From positions 1 through 22,048 of the forward strand of contig CAZRTJ010000037.1 in assembly GCA_964602985.1 (NCBI GenBank): a DNA stretch of 22,048 nucleotides. Reading direction: 5' to 3'. The DNA is from CAYZJB01 sp964602985 (GTDB taxonomy: Bacteria; CLD3; SB21). The translations under genes and the position numbers were made by a program. This document shows positions 15,893 to 21,903 of this stretch, in pieces; within the stretch, counting starts at the first letter, position 1; every line of letters starts with the position of its first letter. The notes under the pieces were generated by a model. It searched no databases and was not told the origin of the DNA. It worked only from the letters and a program-made list of their open reading frames with translations.

Positions 15893-16543
15893 TTATTCCG
15901 CAGCGGTTCGACGCATCCGCGACCGGATGAACTCAATCACCGGCGGGGTCACCGACAGGATGATAATCGCGATGATGACCAGCGAGAAGTTCTTCTTGAC
16001 GAATGGCAAGTTACCAAAGTAATACCCCGTGTAGACAAAGCCCGCCACCCAAACAACCGCCCCGGTGACATTGTAGAGCAGGAATTTCGCATACGTCATT
16101 TTCCCAATCCCGGCGACAAACGGAGCAAACGTGCGGATGATGGGGATGAACCGGGCGATGATGATGGTCTTCCCTCCGTGCCTCTCGTAAAACGCGTGCG
16201 CCTTCTCGAGATAGGCTTTGTTGAGAAATCGGACATTCTCCTTGTGAAAAATTTTGGGGCCGATCCGATAACCGACGGTATAGTTGACCGAGTCGCCGAG
16301 GATACCGGCGAGGACCAGCAGGAAAACCAGCAGGTGCGGGTCCAGCGAACCCAGGGCGGCCAGCGAACCCGCGGCAAAGAGCAGAGAATCTCCGGGCAGA
16401 AAGGGCGTGACGACCAGACCGGTCTCACAAAAAATCACGATGAACAAAATGGCATAGGTCCACGTGCCATATTCCAGAGTCAACTCGTGCAAGTGAACAT
16501 CCAGATGGAGGAACAGATCAATCAAATGCGTAATGAATTCCAT
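15893..16543 (-). CDS. DedA/SNARE-associated family membrane protein
   Basis: This 216-residue integral membrane protein has the DedA layout. Hydrophobic segments lie near residues 27-45, 50-85, 140-165 and 175-200. The re-entrant motif has ETGLVVTPFLPGDSLLFAAG, and the second contains RFIPIIRTFAPFVAGIGKM with the conserved Arg residues. DedA proteins act in the inner membrane and some flip undecaprenyl phosphate or phosphatidylethanolamine. Which lipid applies here is not visible. The start ATG follows CAGGG by about six bases. Two TCAC...GTGA repeats lie just upstream. Confidence 0.95.
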   Translation of the reverse strand: MEFITHLIDLFLHLDVHLHELTLEYGTWTYAILFIVIFCETGLVVTPFLPGDSLLFAAGSLAALGSLDPHLLVFLLVLAGILGDSVNYTVGYRIGPKIFHKENVRFLNKAYLEKAHAFYERHGGKTIIIARFIPIIRTFAPFVAGIGKMTYAKFLLYNVTGAVVWVAGFVYTGYYFGNLPFVKKNFSLVIIAIIILSVTPPVIEFIRSRMRRTAAE

Positions 16544-16546
16544 GCG

Positions 16547-16593
16547 TCACCCTGTGATTCAGGACGGGCAAGATAGCCATTCACCTGTGATTT
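16547..16593 (-). promoter_or_regulatory. Paired TCAC...GTGA repeats upstream of the dedA-like gene
   Basis: TCACCCTGTGATT (16547-16559) and TCACCTGTGATTT (16581-16593) are near-identical direct repeats. Each is also a small palindrome, TCAC-N2/3-GTGA. Centres lie about 33-34 bases apart, roughly three helical turns. They could be operator half-sites or chance repeats. Confidence 0.35.
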
Positions 16594-16627
16594 CCAAACA
16601 GAAAAACCTTTTAGCCCTTTTGGGGGA

Positions 16628-16656
16628 TTGGGAATCGGGGAAGTTGATCGTATACT
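16628..16656 (+). promoter_or_regulatory. Promoter of the carboxypeptidase-regulatory-like gene
   Basis: TTGGGA (16628-16633), a 17-base spacer and TATACT (16651-16656, five of six) lie just upstream. The -10 box ends seven bases before the ATG at 16664, so the predicted leader is about one base. Confidence 0.65.
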
Positions 16657-16663
16657 TTCGGAG

Positions 16664-17077
16664 ATGAGAAACCATTTTGTCCAAACGCTGTTTTTCCTGC
16701 AGGCTTGGGCTGCCTCCGCTGCCTTTTCTCAATCGGCCCAGATCAGTGGGACCGTCTATGATGTGGAGACGCTGCAGCCGCTGTCGGGTGTGGTCATTGT
16801 CCTCGAGGGCACGAAGATCGGCGCCGAGACCAATGAGTCCGGGACTTTCCACCTCTGGGCGCCGGATTCCGGTAACTTTATCCTCAGCACCTCCTTGGTT
16901 GGCTATGAGCGGACGTCAAGGATGCTGTATATGTCGCCCGGCGTCCGGATCGAACTGTCCATCTACTTGGCTTCCCTTGAATTCGTCGCTCCCCAGCTGC
17001 CCATCGCCCGTCGTTCGGAAGGGGACTGGCTGTTCCGCAGCCACACCCGCCATCCCGGCCGGCAACGGACTCCCTAG
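16664..17077 (+). CDS. Short secreted carboxypeptidase-regulatory-like protein, possible TonB receptor remnant
   Basis: This 137-residue protein has a signal peptide (about residues 1-22, ending AAFSQ). A carboxypeptidase-regulatory-like beta-sandwich spans about 25-105: ISGTVYDVETLQPLSGVVIVLEG, then GAETNESGTFHL, and a LVGYERTSR turn. In Bacteroidota-type bacteria such a domain usually opens a TonB-dependent outer-membrane receptor. Here the frame stops shortly after the domain, with a basic tail (LFRSHTRHPGRQRTP), and no plug or barrel is encoded in any frame before trmO. It may be a truncated receptor or a genuine stand-alone domain. The start at 16664 is chosen over TTG at 16628 because the TTG is part of the -35 box. 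Confidence 0.65.
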   Translation: MRNHFVQTLFFLQAWAASAAFSQSAQISGTVYDVETLQPLSGVVIVLEGTKIGAETNESGTFHLWAPDSGNFILSTSLVGYERTSRMLYMSPGVRIELSIYLASLEFVAPQLPIARRSEGDWLFRSHTRHPGRQRTP

Positions 17078-17117
17078 TTTCCAAACCCCTCCGGGCTCCA
17101 CTCCGGTTTCCCATGAG

Positions 17118-17142
17118 TTCCAGAATCGATTTGATTTTGGAA
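17118..17142 (+). terminator. Hairpin between the 16664 gene and trmO
   Basis: TTCCAGAATC and GATTTTGGAA pair as a 10-bp stem with one G-U pair and a GATTT loop. No T-tract follows (TCTGTGC), so termination is doubtful. It is the only secondary structure seen in the 111-base gap. Confidence 0.3.
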
Positions 17143-17188
17143 TCTGTGCGCCGGAAGTTATGACCAGACAATAGGATTGGAGGATCGC

Positions 17189-17623
17189 ATGTGGCGCTTG
17201 AAACCGATCGGAACCATCCGCAGTCCGTACTTCACCACCGACCAGATTCCAAAGGGACCCGGCGCGAAACACGAAGTCGACGGGCGGCTGGAGTTTTTGC
17301 CGGAATTCGTACATGGACTCGTCGACATCGAGGGTTTTTCTCATCTTTTTGTCATCTGGGTGTTTGATCGATCCGAGGGATACGATCTGATGGCGCATCC
17401 TCCCACCGCATCCAGACCGCACGGTGTTTTTTCCACACGCTCCCCGAGGCGCCCCAATCCACTCGGACTGACCGTGGTTCGCCTGATGGGTCGCGAAGGG
17501 GGTGTATTGCAGGTTCATGGGGTCGACATGCTGGATGGCACGCCCATTCTGGATATCAAGCCGTACCTTTCCTCCGTTCCGGAAGCGGACATCAAACGCG
17601 GTTGGATGGACGAGGGCGGCTAG
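17189..17623 (+). CDS. trmO: tRNA (adenine(37)-N6)-methyltransferase TrmO
   Basis: TrmO uses S-adenosylmethionine to methylate N6-threonylcarbamoyladenosine at position 37 of some tRNAs. The 144-residue protein matches the single-domain TsaA/YaeB fold. It has PIGTIRSPY at the N terminus, EGFSHLFVIWVF (48-59), the signature FSTRSPRRPNPLGLTVV (81-97) and LDGTPILDIKPYL near residue 120. The ATG at 17189 follows GGAGG by five bases; an upstream TTG at 17177 is in frame but lies before the ribosome site. The E. coli protein has an additional C-terminal region that is missing here, as in many shorter homologues. Its TAG shares the bases CTAG with the convergent stop of the Cys-cluster gene. Confidence 0.95.
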   Translation: MWRLKPIGTIRSPYFTTDQIPKGPGAKHEVDGRLEFLPEFVHGLVDIEGFSHLFVIWVFDRSEGYDLMAHPPTASRPHGVFSTRSPRRPNPLGLTVVRLMGREGGVLQVHGVDMLDGTPILDIKPYLSSVPEADIKRGWMDEGG

Positions 17624-18090
17624 CGGACTCCGCGGCGCAGCCAGCGTAGAACGCAGGATCTCAGGAAGTTCGGAATTCCAGCCAGATAGAACTGCACCGG
17701 GCGAATGGCGGCCACTTCGGGTCTCTCATCCCGATCGGTTCGAATTCCCGGACACCCCACATCCACGAACAATTCATCGTCGATGCGATACCATGGATAC
17801 TCACGGCATCCTTGGGGGCGGCGATCGTAGATGGAGCAGGATTTCTCCAACAGGCAGGAACACACTCCGCGTTCGGATCGAAGGAAAACGTCGGCGCCCT
17901 GGCGCACCAGACGTTCTTCTCCGATGGCCATGCCCTCCTCAGACGACACGACGACGCGCTCTCCCAGTATTTCGCAACACAGCCCACATTCGCCGCCGGG
18001 GCAATCCAGCCGCATCGGGCGATCGGCCTTCTGCAGTCGCAGCAGACCTCTTCTGCGTGCGCGTCGGATCGTGAGCATCGTTCTAAACAC
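17620..18090 (-). CDS. YkgJ-family cysteine-cluster protein (last gene of the CDPS operon)
   Basis: The 156-residue protein has the YkgJ/UPF0153 arrangement: Cys30-x4-Cys35-x2-Cys38-Cys39, then Cys77, Cys79 and Cys85, the segment IYDRRPQGCREYPW with Cys95, and Cys113. Families with this pattern are thought to bind zinc or iron, and their reactions are largely unknown. The GTG at 18090 is chosen because AAAGG lies five bases upstream; ATG at 18078 is an alternative. The GTG start overlaps the end of the symporter gene by eight bases, so it is probably the fourth gene of the cyclodipeptide-synthase-like operon. It might modify the product, or may simply be co-transcribed. The N-terminal 25 residues are strongly basic. 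Confidence 0.85.
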   Translation of the reverse strand: MFRTMLTIRRARRRGLLRLQKADRPMRLDCPGGECGLCCEILGERVVVSSEEGMAIGEERLVRQGADVFLRSERGVCSCLLEKSCSIYDRRPQGCREYPWYRIDDELFVDVGCPGIRTDRDERPEVAAIRPVQFYLAGIPNFLRSCVLRWLRRGVR

Positions 18091-19561
18091 GGCGACCTTT
18101 CACAAATCCCAGACCCATGACGGCCGCAGACGCGAACAAACCCACGGCGGGGGAGAGAAAAATCACGGTCGAATCGTCAAGAAGCTTGCCGTACGCCGCG
18201 CAATACCATGCCGAGAAGAAACCCGACGCGATCGCAAGCGATGCCCACGGACCCAGCGACTTCTTGCGGGAGTCCGAGGCATAGAGCGCAATGACGATCG
18301 GCGGGAAAAGTCCCAACTGGGCGCCGTAGATCGCAAACACAAAGTCGGCGATGGAAAATCCGGCGGCAAACAGCAGATAGACCAGCAGGGTGGAGATCAT
18401 CGCGCATCCGATCAGGATCACCCGAGACGTCATTAACTCCGATTCAGACGAACTCCTGTCCGTCCACGAACCTCGGGATGGTCGGCGCAGCACGTCGGCG
18501 TACAATGTGTGAGAAACGGCAATTAATTGCGTCGAGGCGGTGGACAGCATCGCGCTGTACAACCCAATCACGACCATGAAGAGCAAGACGAGATTCCATC
18601 CCGAGCCGGTCGCGGCCATCGTGTGGAGGACGGCGGCGAGGAGGTTGTCTTCGTCAAACGGCACGATCATCAGCGCCACGCATGCGATCACCACGAGCCA
18701 ACTCCAACTCGCCGCGGCCGTCGCCACGCTCGACGCCAGCCCGCGCAACATGGCTTCGGGTTTGTCAGCGGCGCCGATCCGTTGCCACACGCTCATGTCG
18801 GCGATATACGTCGGAACATTGATGATGAAAATTCCGATGAGAAAAGCGGCGAGGTCCGTTCGCGGACCCAGACTCACGACCGCCGGCGGCACATTGGCCC
18901 ACGCACTCGCCCAGCCGCCGTGAGCGCTGACAAACTCGAGCATGAAAATCGAAATGGCGCCCAGACAAAGCCAGATGGCTGCCATCTGCATTCGATCCGT
19001 GACAATCACCGCGCGGAATCCGCCGAATACCGTGTACAACAAGCCGACCAGCGCGAGCAGGACAACCGTCAAGCCCATGGGAGTGGACGGGATCAGACTG
19101 GACAAGAAGCGCGCACCGACCGTGAGTTCCACCGCAAATGCGCCAAGGTACCCCAGACTCGTGCAGACTGCGCCGACGAAGTAGGCCGTGTTCGAATCAA
19201 ATTCGCGCCCCAGAAATTCGTGCAACGTGGGCCGGTGGTCGTACGATCGCATCCGATCCCAGATGCGCGGCGCGGTCAGTCGGACCGCCAGCAGTCCCAT
19301 CGATGTGGTGACGACCGTCCAAAACAGCCACACGCCGAGAGAGGGGATCAGTTCGAAGAAAGCCAGTACGACCGTCGCCAGTGAAATCGTCGTGGCGACC
19401 GTCGCTGAAGAAAATTCAGCGGAATTCCGCACGGCCGCTTCGTGTCCCGGCCGCACGGGCAGCCAGTCGGCCAGCGTTCGACTCTTGCGTCCCGTGACCA
19501 ATCCGACCGCGAGAAAAAGCAGAAACGCACAGACCAGGGCGAGGAGGACGGTGAGGATCAT
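18083..19561 (-). CDS. Sodium:solute symporter family transporter
   Basis: This 492-residue inner-membrane protein has about 13 hydrophobic segments. The sodium:solute symporter signature is clear in LVGLLYTVFGGFRAVIVTDRMQM (split by the charged turn), near residues 165-187. SSS proteins take up sugars, proline, pantothenate, other amino acids or organic acids with sodium. The substrate cannot be read here. The start at 19561 overlaps the stop of the cyclodipeptide-synthase-like gene as ATGA. A 42-codon extension upstream lies wholly inside that gene, is Arg/Pro-rich, and is rejected. Coupling suggests that the substrate is the product, a degradation product or an amino-acid precursor of the neighbouring enzyme. 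That link is inference. Confidence 0.93.
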   Translation of the reverse strand: MILTVLLALVCAFLLFLAVGLVTGRKSRTLADWLPVRPGHEAAVRNSAEFSSATVATTISLATVVLAFFELIPSLGVWLFWTVVTTSMGLLAVRLTAPRIWDRMRSYDHRPTLHEFLGREFDSNTAYFVGAVCTSLGYLGAFAVELTVGARFLSSLIPSTPMGLTVVLLALVGLLYTVFGGFRAVIVTDRMQMAAIWLCLGAISIFMLEFVSAHGGWASAWANVPPAVVSLGPRTDLAAFLIGIFIINVPTYIADMSVWQRIGAADKPEAMLRGLASSVATAAASWSWLVVIACVALMIVPFDEDNLLAAVLHTMAATGSGWNLVLLFMVVIGLYSAMLSTASTQLIAVSHTLYADVLRRPSRGSWTDRSSSESELMTSRVILIGCAMISTLLVYLLFAAGFSIADFVFAIYGAQLGLFPPIVIALYASDSRKKSLGPWASLAIASGFFSAWYCAAYGKLLDDSTVIFLSPAVGLFASAAVMGLGFVKGRRV

Positions 19562-20244
19562 TTGCGGTGCAATCGCAGTTCGACGTTGACGCGACGCTTC
19601 AGGGGTTCGGGTACGTTCGGGAAATGGCCGTGCGCGATGTCCATCAGGACAGGCAGTTCCGAGCCGGGATACACTTCGACCTGCCACCCGCGTTCGACGA
19701 GAACGCTGAAGACGGCGATTTCCTCCATCAGATAACGCGTGGAAAGGGCAATGGCGGATTCGCGGTCCGCGACCGGCGACCGTTTGTTCCGCGCCTGACG
19801 ATTGATGAATTCCACCGACGTCCGATCGATGGAGGCGCGGAATTCATAATTGCCGATGAAGAGTTCGTCCAGGACTCGTTTGGTTTTGTTGAACTCCGGC
19901 GTTTCCAGATACGTCATCCAGCGCGTCAGATGAAATTTGGATTTGGGAAATTTCTCAAAAGTCGCGTACGACTCCGCGATGAAGGCGTCGCCTGCGCGGA
20001 TCGCCTCGAGACCTGCGGTATCGGCCTCCCGGACGGAAAACATCTGTTCGTTGTATCGCTGCAGGTAATCCCCGACAACGACCAGGCACTCGTCAAAATG
20101 ATCGGCGATCCATTGCAGGAGCGCCCGCAGGCTCTCCCCGCGAAACAGCGGATTGCCAAGGCTCACGCCCAGGTAGCAGCGTCGGTGATGAAAAAGCTGC
20201 CGCTGCGTCATGCGAGGCGTGATCTCGGCGATCTTGTATCTCAT
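19558..20244 (-). CDS. Cyclodipeptide-synthase-like enzyme
   Basis: CDPSs take two aminoacyl-tRNAs and make a cyclic dipeptide, with an aminoacyl-enzyme on a serine. This 228-residue protein lines up by eye with AlbC. YLGVSLGN (24-31) holds the catalytic-type Ser28 and an Asn31 at the AlbC Asn40 position. ALLQWIADHF (41-50) matches the following helix. RYLMEEIAVF (170-179) gives Tyr171 and Glu175, spaced as AlbC Tyr178 and Glu182. VEVYPG (189-194) gives Tyr192 at the Tyr202 position, followed by Pro193. Length is normal for the family. The start at 20244 overlaps the regulator stop as ATGA; a 61-codon extension inside the regulator gene is rejected. The amino acids used cannot be predicted. 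It could also be a divergent family member making another tRNA-derived product. Confidence 0.82.
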   Translation of the reverse strand: MRYKIAEITPRMTQRQLFHHRRCYLGVSLGNPLFRGESLRALLQWIADHFDECLVVVGDYLQRYNEQMFSVREADTAGLEAIRAGDAFIAESYATFEKFPKSKFHLTRWMTYLETPEFNKTKRVLDELFIGNYEFRASIDRTSVEFINRQARNKRSPVADRESAIALSTRYLMEEIAVFSVLVERGWQVEVYPGSELPVLMDIAHGHFPNVPEPLKRRVNVELRLHRK

Positions 20245-21365
20245 CGGGCTTCGTTCCAGATGATTTCCAGAGACTTCAATTTTTGGATCGTTTCGCCGTA
20301 GGTAAAACTCGTGCCGTAATACAGAACGTTTTCGCGGGCATCGACCTCGTAGTTGTCTGCAAAGGCTACGACGTGACCGCCGCGCAATTTGTAAAACCAC
20401 AGATTGTTCATCACCACGCCATCGCACAGGAACACCGATTCTATGGACGGGTGCTGGATTCCGACGCGCACGTCCAGTTTGGCAACCGCCGTCTTCATGT
20501 GCGCCAGACGAGGATCGTTGCGGCGGGTGGATTGTTGGATCGCTGATTTCAAATGGTCCTCAAATTCGCGGACGACGTCTTTCCTGGACGGAGCGGTCAC
20601 CAGCAGACGAAAGGTCTCAAAATGATTTTCCCAAAGAAAACCGTAGACGAACAATTCGAAATTTTCCGGATGGGTCCAGGACCGGGAGTCGCGTATGATT
20701 CCGAGGACGTTCGTGATTCGGGATTTGTTTTTCTCTTCCCATTTGGCCAACTCCGTGGGGGAGACGCGAGGTACGTATCCCTGGAGATTTTCCAGCATGT
20801 CCACCGCTAGGTCGAAGTAGAAAGGCGGAGTGCTGTTGAGCAGGGAGTGGACGTGCGCCTGCAGTACGCCCTGATGATCCACGACGCTGGGCGATGGCGT
20901 GGTCAGGAAGGTCTCGAGCGCGAGATCGGTTTTTTGTTCGCGCAAGATCTCTCCGATCCGGCCCGGATCCTCTTTCTCCAGGACCGGCCAGACCGGCGCC
21001 AGCGCCTGAACCACGTCATGCAACTGCGGCTCGGCTTCGGACAGTTGGGTGCACGTCCAGCGCATGTCATCCGACTTGCCGGAACCCGACTCCAGCACCT
21101 GCAGGGCAGTCAGCAGTTTGCAAAGCGGTGTAAATTCGATCCGTTCAAAAACCTGAATCGCGCGGAGGGCCTTGCCCGGCTGAAGCAAAGCGGATCCGGC
21201 TTCGATCATGCGGTAGGACGATCCGCCGAGTCCGAGCTTGAGCGCCACCTCGTCGGAGGAAAGAACCGCGGCGTTTCGCATTTTCTGGAGGATCATCCCC
21301 AGCGCCTGCGCGAGGGGGTTCTTGAACGACCGCTCGACGGGTGTTGTTTTGTCCGACTTTTTCAT
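20241..21365 (-). CDS. XRE-type HTH protein with unrecognised C-terminal domain; first gene of CDPS operon
   Basis: This 374-residue protein begins with an XRE/Cro-like helix-turn-helix at about residues 17-72 (SSDEVALKLGLGGSSYRMIEAG is the recognition region, given here in two parts by its turn GLGGSS). The remaining 300 residues match nothing I recognise. They are helical to about 290, and then the last 75 residues look like an alpha-beta fold with many aromatic residues (VVMNNLWFYKLRGGHVVAFA and a YYGTSFTYGET turn). This part may sense a ligand or bind the neighbouring enzyme. The ATG at 21365 has AAGG 11 bases upstream. It overlaps the CDPS-like gene by ATGA. It likely binds the two direct repeats in its own promoter, which would make the operon autoregulated. 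Confidence 0.82.
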   Translation of the reverse strand: MKKSDKTTPVERSFKNPLAQALGMILQKMRNAAVLSSDEVALKLGLGGSSYRMIEAGSALLQPGKALRAIQVFERIEFTPLCKLLTALQVLESGSGKSDDMRWTCTQLSEAEPQLHDVVQALAPVWPVLEKEDPGRIGEILREQKTDLALETFLTTPSPSVVDHQGVLQAHVHSLLNSTPPFYFDLAVDMLENLQGYVPRVSPTELAKWEEKNKSRITNVLGIIRDSRSWTHPENFELFVYGFLWENHFETFRLLVTAPSRKDVVREFEDHLKSAIQQSTRRNDPRLAHMKTAVAKLDVRVGIQHPSIESVFLCDGVVMNNLWFYKLRGGHVVAFADNYEVDARENVLYYGTSFTYGETIQKLKSLEIIWNEAR

Positions 21366-21394
21366 GGATGGCGTGACCTTGAAAGTTCCCAGCC

Positions 21395-21423
21395 AACATA
21401 GTTTTTCCTGTCAAAAAAGTCAA
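21395..21423 (-). promoter_or_regulatory. Promoter of the regulator-CDPS-symporter-YkgJ operon
   Basis: On the minus strand TTGACT (21423-21418), a 17-base spacer and TATGTT (21400-21395) give a sigma70-like promoter. The expected leader before the ATG at 21365 is about 23 bases. The -35 box lies inside the downstream copy of a direct repeat. Confidence 0.65.
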
Positions 21424-21434
21424 TTGTACCGACA
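21414..21434 (-). promoter_or_regulatory. Downstream operator-like direct repeat, overlapping the -35 box
   Basis: Minus-strand reading begins TGTCGGTACAATTGACTT. It matches the copy at 21456-21476 at 16 of 21 bases, and all five differences are transitions. It covers the -35 TTGACT, so a bound protein should block RNA polymerase. Confidence 0.55.
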
Positions 21435-21455
21435 TGGAAAGGGTATGTTTTCGAC

Positions 21456-21476
21456 AAGAAGTTGATTGCATCGACA
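21456..21476 (-). promoter_or_regulatory. Upstream operator-like direct repeat
   Basis: Minus-strand reading begins TGTCGATGCAATCAACTT. Its start lies exactly 42 bases upstream of that of the second copy, four turns of B-DNA, which puts both on one face of the helix. Outward TGTC/GACA pairs also flank each copy. Confidence 0.55.
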
Positions 21477-21507
21477 GGAGCAGGATACGTGTTGAGAATC
21501 ACTCGTA

Positions 21508-21756
21508 GAACCACCCCCTGCCCCCTCCTTGCTCCGGAACGTTGGTACGGAAACGCAGATTTTCTGGAGCAAGGAGGGGGAGTTCTTTAAGATATGTACT
21601 CTGAAAAAAATGCCCCTCCTTACACCCGTCCATACTGCAATTCAGCACACTTGGCTTGGCGTAAGGAGATTGCCCTTACAAGTCCCCCTCCTTGCGCCAG
21701 AAGAATTGTCCTGTTTAGAAAATCGAAGTGGCGTAAGGAGGGGCAGGGGGTGGTTC
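21508..21756. repeat. MITE-like or REP-like element of nested inverted repeats, 249 bp
   Basis: The ends are a perfect 17-bp inverted repeat: GAACCACCCCCTGCCCC (21508-21524) and GGGGCAGGGGGTGGTTC (21740-21756). Inside are three hairpins. One has a 15-bp perfect stem, CCCCCTCCTTGCTCC with its complement (21521-21535 and 21566-21580). The second pairs CTCCTTAC with GTAAGGAG (21616-21623 and 21661-21668). The third pairs 21685-21698 with 21730-21743 over 14 bases with one wobble. All six arms are variants of one CCCCTCCTTRCGCC-like core, the first and last joined to the outer repeat. No transposase, protein gene or target duplication is visible. It lies between the CDPS operon and the last gene. 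Confidence 0.8.
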
Positions 21757-21840
21757 AAAGAGTATCCGATTTTCGGCCGCATTATTGCTCTCGCTTATCC
21801 CTGGCTAAAGCATGCGGTGATTCCGTGCGAAAACAAACGC

Positions 21841-21869
21841 TTGCCAAGACACAGGCTGTGTGATACTTT
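21841..21869 (+). promoter_or_regulatory. Candidate promoter with an operator-like palindrome in the spacer
   Basis: TTGCCA (21841-21846), a 17-base spacer and TACTTT (21864-21869) lie upstream of the final gene; TGA before the -10 gives an extended -10. Between the boxes is the palindrome ACACAG-G-CTGTGT (21849-21861), well placed for a repressor. Confidence 0.5.
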
Positions 21870-21903
21870 GGGGTATTCCAAGACAAATCAACGGAGGGCG
21901 GAT

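Noticed and set aside
16677..17174. Frameshifted continuation of a TonB receptor in another frame
   Set aside because: The alternative frame is Ser/Pro/Arg-rich with no plug-domain motif, so a simple frameshift does not restore a receptor.
19562..19687. 42-codon extension of the symporter
   Set aside because: It is Arg/Pro-rich, overlaps the CDPS-like gene, and the first membrane helix begins at the later ATG.
21508..21756. Possible CRISPR array
   Set aside because: The repeated arms alternate in orientation and pair as hairpins; spacing is irregular and there are no cas genes.
21594..21863. 89-codon plus-strand frame
   Set aside because: It runs through the inverted-repeat element and the promoter of the last gene, and has no ribosome site or domain.
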